Below, piece by piece: positions 54,391 to 64,000 of a stretch of 64,000 nucleotides of DNA. The translations under genes were made by a program, and so were the position numbers. Source of the DNA: Amaranthus tricolor (taxonomy: Eukaryota > Streptophyta > Magnoliopsida > Caryophyllales > Amaranthaceae); contig NC_080058.1 of the NCBI RefSeq assembly GCF_026212465.1, positions 2,619,501-2,683,500 on the forward strand, written 5' to 3'. The notes beneath the pieces are model-generated. The model was not told the DNA's origin and did not search any database. It was given only the letters and a program-made list of their open reading frames with translations. Position 1 is the first letter of the stretch, and every line of letters begins with the position of its first letter.

Positions 54391-55580
54391 TGGTATTACT
54401 CATTTAACTTCTCCTCCACATACACTAGAACATAATGGATATGTCGAACATCGACATCGTCACATTGTTGAAACTGGTCTTTCTTTATTCTCTCATGCTA
54501 AATTACCCTTAAAATTTTGGCCTTTAGCTTTCAGTACTGCGATATATCTCATTAATATATTACCTACTCTCACTCTTCAAAATAAGTGTCCTTTTTATTC
54601 TCTTTTTCAAATTCATCCTAATTATTACAAACTTTTACTCTTTTGGTTGTTTATCTTATCCATGACTTCGTCCTTATAATACTCACAAATTACAACCTAA
54701 ATCAGTCCCTTTATTTTTGTTGGTTATTCTCCCTCTCAAAGTACTTATTATTGTCTCGATCCACTTACTGATAAAATATATACATCTTGTTATGTTGGAT
54801 TTTTTGAACAAGAGTATCCTTATATGTCCTTTACTAATAATTCTTTTAAGTCATATGATATCAATTCTTGGTTTCCTGCTTCCATTCCCATAATTCAACA
54901 ATCAAATTCTATTCCCACTAAATCTACTCAATGAAATTTGGCTTTTAATACCCCACCAAATTCACTCCAAATTACCCATATCCCCATTATCTTGCAAGGG
55001 TTCGAAAAATCCATTCAATTAACTCTACCTAATCCCAATATTAGTCAACATGCAATTTCCTCAAATCCTAACTCCCCAATAATTACTCCTCAAAACTCGA
55101 TACCCTCTCCATTTAATCTGCCCACTTCCCTTATATCTCAATCAAATTCATACTTTCCATCTGAACATGCCTCGTCTCCCACTGTCGTTCCTAATATCAT
55201 TTCTACTGCTATATCACCTTCATTGCCCACTCGTACAAGGAAGCCTAATACCAAATATTTTAATTCCAATTTTTTATTACACATAGCTATTCAAACTCCA
55301 ATTTCTGAACCCACAAATGTTCTTTCTGCCCTTAAACATCCTCAATGGCGTCAAGCTATGACCGATGAGTTTACTGCCCTCACTAAAAATTAAACTTGGT
55401 CTCTTGTTCCTTCTTCTAATGCTACTAACGTGATTGGTTTTAAATGGGTATTTCATATCAAATACAAGGCTGATGGTTCCTTAGATCGTCTCAAGGCTCG
55501 TCTTGTTACAAAGGGTTTTAATCAACGTCCAGGTGTTGATTATGTTGAAACTTTTAGCTCAGTTGTTAAACTTGCTACCA

Positions 55581-56074
55581 TGGTTATTAAAATCACGATT
55601 CTAATCTACGATTTTACGACCCAAAAATAAACGACCGATTCAAATCGTAGGTAGAATCGTAAGTTGGTAGAATCTTACGATTCTAATTAAAATAAAACTT
55701 ATAGAGGCAGAATCATAAAACGATTATACGATCTTACGATTTAACGATTCAATTCTACAAATTTATTCTTAATTTTTTAAAATTTTTATTATTTACAATC
55801 TTTCATTAATTTTTCTTACAATTTAACGATCCTTCTTCATAATATTTCAAAAATAAATTTCTGCATCAGTTTGAAAATTTAAACTAATTATTAAATATTT
55901 TTCTATTTTCTTAAAAATGTAGTGAATGAAACTTTAATTGATAAACATAAATTTTTGAGGTGAATAATTAAGACTAGATAGCAAATTTAAGTTTATTGTA
56001 CAATCTTACGATTCTACGATTCAATTCTGCAGATCTGAACGATTCCGGGTAGAATTTCGATTTTAACAACTTTG
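55581..56074. mobile_element. MULE-like non-autonomous element in copia-3 reverse transcriptase
   Basis: Begins TGGTTATTAAAATCACGATT; its other end reads, on the opposite strand, GTTGTTAAAATCG. The flanks CTTGCTACC and CCTGCTACA match at 7 of 9 positions, the target length expected for Mutator-like elements. The interior is rich in short TACGATT/AATCGTA repeats. Confidence 0.6.
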
Positions 56075-56712
56075 CCTGCTACAATTTGACTCATTTTATC
56101 TCTTGCACATAAATCCTCGATTTCCAATTAACTTCTTTCAAATTATTTGAGATGTCTAATCTTTATGTGATTTACAATGCCTCGATTAGAAATGAAACTA
56201 CACTAGTTGCATAACCACATAAACAGTATGGTCTAAGCGTGTACCTTTAAGCGCTGCCAACAAACGCAGTCTAATCACGATAGAAATTTCGCCCTCTTAT
56301 GACTCGAGGTCCTAAATAACACACACAAAACGATCACGTATTAGAACGTGTTTACACATTTAATCCACTCCATATTACTAAGATATTACTAAGACTTGAT
56401 AAGTTTAAATGTTTTCATCAAATTCCCAATAGTTCCAAACTTTAAATTTTAACCAGAAACTTAAATGGTCAATTCGGACAGTTTAGAAAATTCAAATAAA
56501 AAATCCGACTTCGCCACTGCGTCCAGAACGCGTCAATGACCTTGGGTACCAAATTTCATACTTTCTAACATCCAATTACTATTTTTAATTATTTTAAGCG
56601 TTTAACGAGTTTTTAACGCCTCGGATACATAAAACAACAACGGAACACGACTAACGTTTCCGGATCGGCGCCAACACCGAGGCAGAAACTGCTGCCCGAA
56701 GAAGTAATTCCT

Positions 56713-56716
56713 ATTA

Positions 56717-56766
<50 letters not shown>
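56713..56766. repeat. (ATT)n microsatellite
   Basis: About 54 bp of ATT repeats inside the LTR-like block; a shorter counterpart lies at 6255-6283. Confidence 0.95.
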
Positions 56767-56767
<1 letters not shown>

Positions 56768-57919
56768 TAACCCTTTAAACGTCATGACCAAAACAAATCT
56801 AACAAGGCCACATTCACAACTACTAAGATAAAACAAACAAGACCAATTTTTCTATCACACAACCACCTGATATTTCTACACATATATTAATACACAAAAC
56901 CCCATCAACAAAGCATATAAACCATCAAATAAAAAGAAACATGCCCATCCACAAAATCTTTCAAGAAACTTAAAATTTCATAAATTATGATAATTAAATT
57001 AAATACTTAATTCTCTTAACAAATTAAAATTTTGTAGAGAATCATAAAACCAAATCACCCTTTTAAATCAAGACATATATATAAACACAATCCTTCAAGC
57101 AAATCAATTTTGCTAAATTAAAGGATTTACAAATTCTTGGATGATTACATTACTTGATCCATACCATTTAAATTTCTTCTAACAAATTGAAATTTTGTTA
57201 GAGAAATGTAAACTATAAAAGAAATTTATTTAAATATCAATATAAACTTAATTCTTAATTCTTATAACAAATTTAAATTTTGTTAAAAAATATTGATCAA
57301 GAAGTTTTTTTTTTTTTGAAAGAAATATATCTTAATCCTTTTAACAAATTGAAGTTTATTAGAGGATTATTAGAGAAAATTACATATATAAAAATATACT
57401 CAATCCTCCTAAAAGTCATAGGATATCATCATACATAAAATATAATTCATCTTAGAAATCTAGTATGTAAAATCTATAATTAACAATTCAATTAAACTTA
57501 CCCCTTTGATCAAAAGATGGAACAACAAATTTTTTTTTTCTTTGAAGTGAGCCGAAAACAAGATTGAAAAAGAGAGAATTTTTCTGAATTTTGTATTCAC
57601 TTTGAAAGGTTAGAATGGTGAGGAATTCAAATGATGCATAAGGATTAATAGGCAATTAAATTACTAAGACTTAATGTGCTATAATACACACTTATGAGAG
57701 GAGTTACAAGACTCCTCCCCTACTCCAACACAACCTGCCACCCTTCCCTCTTCCCCTAATTTTTATATTTTTTATTTAATTAATTAATTAAGTAATTGTA
57801 TATTTTTTTAAAAAAACAGAAAAGAAACGCTACATGTACGCGATAAAACGCGTTACCGTTAAAATTTAACTTACTTTATTTCTTATATTATCTATGTAAA
57901 TAATATAATTTAATAATAC

Positions 57920-57955
57920 TTATTTTATTTTATTTTATTTTATTTTATTTTATTT
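57920..57955. repeat. (TTTTA)n microsatellite
   Basis: About seven TTTTA units, close to the LTR end. Confidence 0.95.
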
Positions 57956-57985
57956 TTAAATCCAACAAATTACGGGGTGTTACAG

Positions 57986-58069
57986 TTACAATCAAACATA
58001 AATGATATGCCATAAAGAAACATAAGTATTCTTAATATTTACATACTTATTTAAAAACCAAATCACTTC
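57986..58069. repeat. 3' flank of gene D, left part
   Basis: Matches 24207-24290 in the flank of gene B and stops at the CACTA insertion point; the match resumes at 61677. Confidence 0.85.
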
Positions 58070-59159
58070 CACTACAAGAAAAGTTATTTTTAGCAACAGA
58101 AAAAGTCGTTGCTAAAAACCTGATTTCGTTGGTAAAAATGATTTTTGCACCGAATTCCATTGTTGCGGGTACAGCCGTAGCTAAAGCTTTTAGCAACGAC
58201 TATGGTGGTTGCAAAAGGTATCTGTTTTTTGCAACGAGATCTATTGTTGCAAAAGAAGTATCGTTGCAATTCCTTTCAACGTTTTTAGCAACAAAAAAGC
58301 TCGTTGCCAAATTTTCTGCATTTTTAGTTACAACTGTTTTCGTTGTTAAATTTCTGTTTTTCACAACAATTCAAGTTGTTGCAATACATGATAGTCAATC
58401 TTTTGCAACGACTTTACTGTAGAGAAAACAATTAAGTAAAATTTTTTATTAATATTTTTAGCAACAACTATTACCGTTGCCAAAAATATACACATTTTTC
58501 GCAACGACTTTGTTATCTTTTGAAACAACCTACAATCTATATATAAACTAGACAATTAAAATAATAAATAATTTATAACCAACTAAACTAAAATCACCGA
58601 TTATCATTATATATTAATTCGTATCCCAAAGTATCACACGTCCCAAATATTATCGTGTGTCAAAAATATATGTAATTCATATACATGTAACGGATAACCA
58701 ATTTTCCAAAATAATTCTCCTACCATATGCAAGTTTTCATGCAAAAATTTACAAGTGATAGGCACTTTGAAAAAGTCCAAAAATCTACAAGTGCACATAT
58801 AGCTACTTCATAACCCAAAACATCGCGCATCCAAAGTGCTTGTAGCTATTACCAACTTTGTCATTGAGTACAAAAAATTTCCAACGAAGATATGTTTGCC
58901 TACACCAAATAATTTTGTTAGTAATTAAGAATCAAATGAGCCCCAATATTGAGTATCCACAATCAAACCATCCCTACACTTTTTGTTGAGACATAATAAG
59001 CAAAGCATTTAGCATGATGTTCACTAACAAAAGCATTACGTGTACAGGGAAAGCATTTAGAATTTAGCATCAAATTCACAATCAAACCATCACAATTCCA
59101 ACTCAAACAAACATGAAGCATATGCCAAAGACCAGAACTCATAACAACAAAATCCAACA

Positions 59160-59280
59160 TAAGCAGCAATACTTCTAATTGGACTAAAATGCCAACCAGC
59201 TAATGCCATTGTAACTAAAACCACAACACAAACCACCAATACTCCTAATTGGACTAAAATGCCAACCAACTAATGCATTG
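59160..59280. repeat. Short tandem duplication in the CACTA interior
   Basis: Two copies of a unit of about 65 bp with CTAATTGGACTAAAATGCC, directly downstream of the TNP2 fragment. Confidence 0.7.
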
Positions 59281-59728
59281 TTAATGGTTCTTGGTATTCC
59301 ACTAAAAGTTTGAAAAACTTTTTTGCATTTGCTTTAGGTTTCTCATACTCCTCAACATTATTTAAAGCCTCTTCAGCACTCCCAACATTCATAGCACCAA
59401 CTCCACATGCATCTTGCAACATTGTGAAACCACTATCAATGTCATTCGACTCATCAACATTATTCCCATCACTTGATTCAACTAATTCTTCCCCATGAAG
59501 TTCCCAAAAAGTGTACTTCTCATACATTCCTCCCTTAAGCAAGTCGAATCTTACATCACATTTTGTTTTAAGAAATATATTGCGACAACTATTACAAGGG
59601 CACCTAATAGTAGTACTATCTCGATCATTTTCTCTTACTTTGGAAAAAGCAAAATTTAGAAACTCATCAACACCATTTATATAATCAATAGATGAACGAT
59701 CTTTTACTTTGACCCATGCCTTATTCAA
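59270..59728 (-). pseudogene. Transposase-associated domain protein fragment (CACTA TNP2 N terminus)
   Basis: 152 residues on the minus strand. It begins MNKAWVKVKDRSSIDYINGV with EFLNFAF following, then the CxxC-type motif IRCPCNSCRN, LLKGGMYEKYTFWELHGEE and an acidic linker (ESSDGNNVDESNDIDSG), as in the N-terminal transposase-associated domain of plant CACTA TNP2 proteins. The family then continues into a large transposase; here the frame stops soon after KFFKLLVEYQEPL, so the catalytic domain is gone. Its start codon is plausible and the frame is open, so a short product could still be made. Confidence 0.8.
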
Positions 59729-59729
59729 A

Positions 59730-60914
59730 ATCGTTTCCTATATTTTAACTTTATAGTAATTAAATTATATAACATTCAATAATATCACTAAGAACTCCTT
59801 ATAATATTGTTAACAATTAATACAAGAACAAGAACAATTTAACAACTTGTAGAACAATTTAATTTCGAGTTGTTTGAAGAACAATTTAACGATTCAAAAA
59901 GAACAAGAACAATTTAAATTTTTGAAAGAAACACAAGAACAATTTTAACAACTTGAATAACAATTTAACCACTATGTGAAAGAGAATTTTAACTTTAAGT
60001 TGTTTGAAAAACAATTTAACAATAAAAACAAGAAGAAAGATTACCATTTGTTCCAATGTATGCATGAAAAATCAACTTAGAAAATATTTTCAATACATGA
60101 CAAATCACCTTTGACATAAAGGCCATTAACTTAAACAATCAACTATGAATCGATCATCCCTGATCCAATTATAAATAGACCACAAACAAAGACAAACATT
60201 GAAGACCATAATTGGATCAATATGCCTGATGAACCTGATATGGAAGTCCTACAAACTAATGATGTTAGTATCCAATATGGGCCAAACATGAGCATAAAGG
60301 CATTACAAGACCAAGAAAAGTCAGAAGAAGACTTCTAACAACAAGCAAACAGAACAGAAGCTTCAAACAGCACAAACAGAGTTGCAGCCACCACCTGCTG
60401 ACCAGCGTACCTTGCAGCTCTTCCACAGAGCCAACCGGAGCATCCCAGGAGACACCAAGGGTAGTTTTGGAATCTCTATACATGGACCTTTCCATCAAGA
60501 CCTTAAGTACCTCCTAAAGATAACATTAAGACACTAAGAAAGGGAGCTCAATGTCCCCAAGGAGAATTCTTTAACTACTTTCCCAATTCCCATCCCCTGC
60601 TTTAACATAAACCTTTCCCAAGTACCAATAGCCAAAAACAGTCAAACAACACTCTGGATACACACAATCACATATCTGACAACAAAAGAAGTCAATTCAA
60701 TATGAAATCTAAACAGTCAAGCACCTCTAAATAGATATCCATTAACCAAGCAATCAAAACAATTGTCCTGTCAAGTAAAGATGCAGAAAATTGCTTGTTC
60801 ACCTCCTATTGTACGTCGTATTCACAAGTCACTGCTAGCTAATTCCACATGAATTGCACTCAGAAAATAATAGTAATGAAAAAATGCAAATAATCTGATA
60901 ATAATATGATAATT
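59730..60914. other. Noncoding interior of the CACTA element
   Basis: No recognised gene. Runs of AACAATTTAAC-type repeats at about 59830-60030, then a GC-richer stretch (60340-60480). The minus-strand frame at 60265-60498 (starting MMERSMYRDSKTTLGVSWD) shows no family I can name; it might be a captured host fragment. Confidence 0.45.
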
Positions 60915-61120
60915 ACAACAAAGCCCAAGAAATTCAAAGAACAACCCATAAATTGAGGGAATCAACAGGAAACAAGAACAAGAAATTCAAAGAAAAAAAA
61001 GGCAAAAAAAAAAAACTACAACAAAGCCCAAGAAATTCAAAGAACAACCCATAAATTGAGGGAATCAACAGGAAACAAGAATAAGAAATTCAAAGAAAAA
61101 AAAAGGCAAAAAAAAAACTA
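60915..61120. repeat. 103-bp tandem duplication
   Basis: Two near-identical copies (both with CAAAGCCCAAGAAATTC and CATAAATTGAGGGAATC), differing mainly in A-run lengths. Inside the CACTA element. Confidence 0.9.
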
Positions 61121-61673
61121 CCTGCCGTGGGTTCTTTGAGAGGTGGCTGAACGGTTCAACACTGCAGCGTTGCGGCAGCACCGGTGTGCAGAAGGAGGCT
61201 GAAACTCCGGCGTGCAGGGGGCAGACGCTTTGGTGTGCAGGCGGCAATCGCTGCGGTATGGTGTGCGGGAAAAGGGTTTGTGAGGTATCGGGTTTGTGAG
61301 GGGAATGTATTCGTGAGTTTCTGAATTGGGAGGGAAATAGGGACGGAATGTAAGGGCTGGGGTTTTGATTTGAGAGGGAAATGAAAAAAAATTATTAGTA
61401 TAAGGGTTTTCGCAACGACTTTATTGTATCTGTATATTTAAATATTTTTTGCAACAATATATACAGTTACGAATTATTTATTTAATTTTAACAACTAAAT
61501 TGTTTGTTGCAAAAAATTGGGTTATACCGGGAAATTATTTTAAGGGGTGGGGAAGTTTATTTTTTTTTATGGCAATGATTATTTAGCAACAACAACGGAT
61601 TTCGCAACAACTTGTACGAAAAAAATATAGTCGTTGCTAAAAGTTGTTGCTAAAAACAAGTTTTCTTGTAGTG

Positions 61674-61961
61674 TTCTTAGAATTTTCAAGGTACATTAAA
61701 ACAATATAAACAAGTAAAAATAAACATAGAAAACATTGAACATATAGCAATGATGCATAGTTCAGTGATAAATTCACACGTTAACTGTCATTTTAGCCAC
61801 TATATATTAACAGTGACATAATTTTTGTGTGAGACTGTCTAACATTGAGACACTCTTCACACATAGGCTAAATTACTAGCATTTGAACTACATTTTGATA
61901 CTTATTATAAAGTTGTCTTACCGAAAAACGATTTTTCAGAAGAATTCTCTAAAAGGGAATA
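61674..61961. repeat. 3' flank of gene D, right part
   Basis: Matches 24290-24572 beside gene B. It includes TTTGTGTGAGACTGTCTAAC, a plant repeat phrase also seen at 24438. Confidence 0.8.
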
Positions 61962-63890
61962 CTATCCACAAAAATTGAGATGGCCATACTTGGGGGTCCC
62001 ATCAGGAGTAAAAAGACCATAATGTTTCTCAGTTTCATCCCCGTCTTTTTCATTTTCGTCGAACATTTCAAACAAGTAAGTCTCAATAGGTTGCCCTTGT
62101 GTCAATGGAGTACCGTTCTTCACATGTTTAATCAAATTAGTGTAGTAAGTCTTTGCATTTTCCACTGTGGTCGCGTCCACATTACCCCCATTATCATACA
62201 TCATCTTTTTCTTGAGACCACTTTTCGATGGATGTCCAGTTTCGGACACCGTGATCTTATCTTTACCATTTGAAAATATGATATCAGGTGTATGGATTTT
62301 TTGTACTGCAGTATAAACTGCATCAAATATAGCATCGAACAAATTGTTATACCCCTTACGCGTTGTATTATCATAAACAACATCTTTACGTGAAGTAAAT
62401 AATACATAATCAAGTTTTATATTTTTCGTGTTATTTTTGTAAGCAAGATAAGGTTGAATATTAACCAATAATGGTGAATTATTTTCTCTTAAAAATTTAA
62501 TTATTGGGGTAATGTAATTTGAATTTTTAAATGTACAATTAGATGGTGGGAACGAGTTTGTAATTAAACTTGTATCAATTGCGGTTGAGACCATAATGTG
62601 AGCTAAGCCGCACGAATTTAAAGAATTGTGAATGTTGCGCATGGCTGGTTCGACAAATGTGGCTATTTGTGTGCCATCATCTGGACGGATTTCATTTCCA
62701 ACGGCAATGTATTTGATGGATGGTGCATAAGGGTAGACGTTGGTTTTGACCCACACGTCGGCCGTCGATTGGTTGCAACCTATTTCCGTTATATTTTCGT
62801 TAGGGACACCTAACATGATCTTGATGTTTGTTCCTTTGATAGCTTCAAGTGTGTCTATATCCGGAGCATAAAGTCTCATTGCGCCTATGTTGTTGGATTT
62901 ATAGAGGTTTACTACATCTTGTGCACATGGTAAGTTGTTTCCACGCATTCCATAACATACTCCAATTTGTGCTTCTACATCAATTAAAACATTCTTAAAT
63001 TAGAACAAGATTAGTAAAAGGCCCTTCTAAAAAGTAAAAAGGTTCTCTCTAGTAGACTTATAAAAAATTTTCAGTTGAGTGGATTTTGAGTCTAGTTATT
63101 TTCAGTCGAGTTATTTGGGTTAAACTGTTTTTAGATTTAGATAGACCTTACAGTTTTTGAAGTTTAAAAATTTTTTGATTACCAAATATTTTATTTTACA
63201 TATTATATAAATGTAAATATAAAGAGGATCATGTAAAATGGTAAAAACTAAAAATTAAGGGTACATATTCAACTTTAGGTACATATTAGTGTTGGAGTAT
63301 ATATTTTCAGTGACTTTGTAAATATTTTAAAAAATTAATTAGAACTTAAAAAAATTCACATGTCTATATGTACTTCTAAAATACTCATTACTATGAAATT
63401 TTTTGTTTATTATATTTAGCACTTTTAATTGTTTCAACCAAGAAATAGTATTCAAAATATAAAAAATTAAAATTGATTAAAATAATACTCACTCTGTTTC
63501 TTTTTATTTTTTCACTTTAGGAGAAAGAAATTTAAATTTGATTTTTGAAGTACATACTGAGGATAAAATATATTCATGTGAAATCTTGTTTAGATTCATT
63601 TTAATACAAAGATTTTTTATATGTAAATTTTATAATTTTCTATCGTGCATACTTAAAGATATTAGGATTTAAAATTTACTTTAAAAGACATATAAAAAGT
63701 AAATTAGACAAACAAAAAGAAAACAAAAAGAAACCAACACGGGTGTAGATAACAACCAATAATTCATGTCGACATACTGAAAAAGTTTACAAATCTGAGA
63801 AGACAGGTCAAGAGTGGCATGTAAAAATAATATATAACACAAAATAAAAAACCTTTATATTGTTAATGGAGAACATCCTTTCAAATGCAC

Positions 63891-63956
<66 letters not shown>

Positions 63957-64000
63957 AAAATACAATGAAGATAACAAATTGATAATCAGTATTCAAAATT
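61962..64000 (-). CDS. GH17 beta-1,3-glucanase-like, gene D (divergent, partial)
   Basis: Exon 2 is 62974-61962; the intron starts at 62975 and runs off the window. The last bases (63955-64000) match the gene B intron about 100 bp before its exon 1, so exon 1 should lie at roughly 64095-64160. With a 64-nt exon 1 the protein would be 358 residues. Mature start EAQIGVCYGMRGNNLP; VGNE (Glu116); nucleophile motif TVSETGHPS (Glu266, His269 in place of Trp); an insertion KKKMMYDNGGNVD follows it as in gene B. Unlike A, B and C it reads FEMFDENEK instead of FAMFDENEK. Four residues are missing before the nucleophile compared with B. The reading frame is open. Recent paralogue of B, with the duplication reaching well into the intron. 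Confidence 0.8.
63895..63954. repeat. (TA)n tract in the intron of gene D
   Basis: Same place as the tract at 26995-27068 in gene B. The 120 bp of A/B-shared intron that follows the tract in B is missing here; the sequence goes straight to ATATGGAAAATACAATG. Confidence 0.95.

Larger units (their letters stand above)
53020..56110 (+). pseudogene. copia-3 pol fragments
   Basis: Protease SSWLLDSGASHHVTNDL near 53035; GAG-pre-integrase TWHHRLSHPSTKVF near 53440 with CNSCRINKSHK; integrase start DLIYFDVW near 53613 and FVDHFTKYAWLYPIKHK near 53680. After the 53868-54390 insertion, integrase resumes (HLTSPPHTLEHNGYVEHRHR). Reverse transcriptase starts WRQAMTDEFTALTKN (near 55348), a stop follows, then [20 protein letters not shown] to the second insertion at 55581. 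A few codons resume at 56075 (PATI, then LILSLAHKS) and fade out. Many stops and frameshifts. Confidence 0.8.
52781..56135 (+). mobile_element. Copia-type retrotransposon relic (copia-3)
   Basis: A primer site TGGTATCAGA at 52906-52915 follows a probable 5' LTR end; then protease, integrase and the beginning of reverse transcriptase, heavily decayed. No gag domain is recognisable before the protease, and everything after the start of reverse transcriptase is lost near 56135. Two DNA transposons are inserted (53868-54390 and 55581-56074). Different family from copia-1 and copia-2 (DSGASHHVT, HNGYVEHRHRHIVE). Confidence 0.8.
56136..57985 (-). mobile_element. Gypsy-like LTR piece, minus strand
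   Basis: On the minus strand it starts TGTAACACCCCG at 57985. It contains (TTTTA)n at 57920-57955, AT-rich noncoding DNA, an (ATT)n tract, and a GC-richer end with CTCGAGTCATAAG and GTACACGCTTAGACC near 56240-56320. The right flank GTTAC (57986-57990) continues into the gene D 3' flank, but no matching GTTAC target copy was found at the left, so the left edge is a rearrangement. No coding domain. Confidence 0.5.
58070..61673. mobile_element. Non-autonomous CACTA (En/Spm) transposon, 3604 bp
   Basis: Terminal inverted repeats CACTACAAGAAAA (left) and TTTTCTTGTAGTG (right), with target duplication TTC (58067-58069 and 61674-61676). Subterminal regions (58075-58510 and 61400-61665) carry many copies of TTTTAGCAAC / GTTGCTAAAA and close variants in both orientations, the kind of array bound by CACTA transposition proteins. 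The gene B flank supplies the uninterrupted paralogous site. The interior retains only a transposase-associated domain fragment, so movement would need proteins from elsewhere. Confidence 0.92.

Noticed and set aside
60265..60498. Possible captured host gene piece in the CACTA interior
   Set aside because: No family recognised and no exon structure; kept only as a remark in the interior description.

Overview
The window is plant nuclear DNA, almost certainly from a eudicot. It is AT-rich, full of LTR retrotransposons and long (TA)n tracts, and its only recognisable host genes are two-exon, secreted family-17 glycoside hydrolases (beta-1,3-glucanases, PR-2 type). I cannot name the species from the sequence.

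Host genes. Four GH17 genes lie on the minus strand: A (15453-17244), B (24573-27465), C (35753-37365) and D (61962 to beyond the right edge). Each has a 64-nt first exon coding a 21-residue signal peptide, a phase-1 intron and a large second exon that opens with E-A-Q at the mature N terminus. A and C keep the usual catalytic signature. B and D form a divergent pair with Trp replaced by His next to the nucleophile and two insertions beside it. A and B share an identical first exon and a near-identical promoter although their second exons are strongly diverged. A 14-nt relic of a C-type first exon lies upstream of A.

Layout. 1-1496: LTR-retrotransposon-like noncoding DNA. 1497-5963: degenerate Copia element (copia-1). 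5964-14971: nest of Gypsy-like and Athila-like pieces holding two well-delimited solo LTRs (9776-11286 and 12158-13590). 15001-15306: copia-1-family LTR. 15453-18142: gene A and the exon relic. 18143-20620: copy of the region upstream of gene C plus a Gypsy LTR with a tRNA-Asp-type primer site. 20621-24572: repeats and spacer. 24573-27465: gene B. 27745-30456: spacer with a hAT-type MITE. 30462-35514: full-length but frameshifted Copia element (copia-2) with a 5-bp target duplication, ending 238 bp downstream of gene C. 35753-37365: gene C. 39092-42103: two more LTR copies. 40810-51675: three near-identical 3.62-kb tandem units carrying MITEs and a strong hairpin. 52781-56135: a third Copia relic (copia-3) with two DNA transposons inserted in it. 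56136-57985: Gypsy-like LTR piece. 58070-61673: non-autonomous CACTA transposon inserted in the 3' flank of gene D. 61962-64000: gene D exon 2 and part of its intron.

How it fits together. This is a small defence-type glucanase cluster that grew by segmental duplication (B/D blocks, A/C upstream blocks) and has been reshuffled by exchange of the first exon and promoter, with transposons filling the space. I found no tRNA, rRNA, CRISPR or organellar genes.
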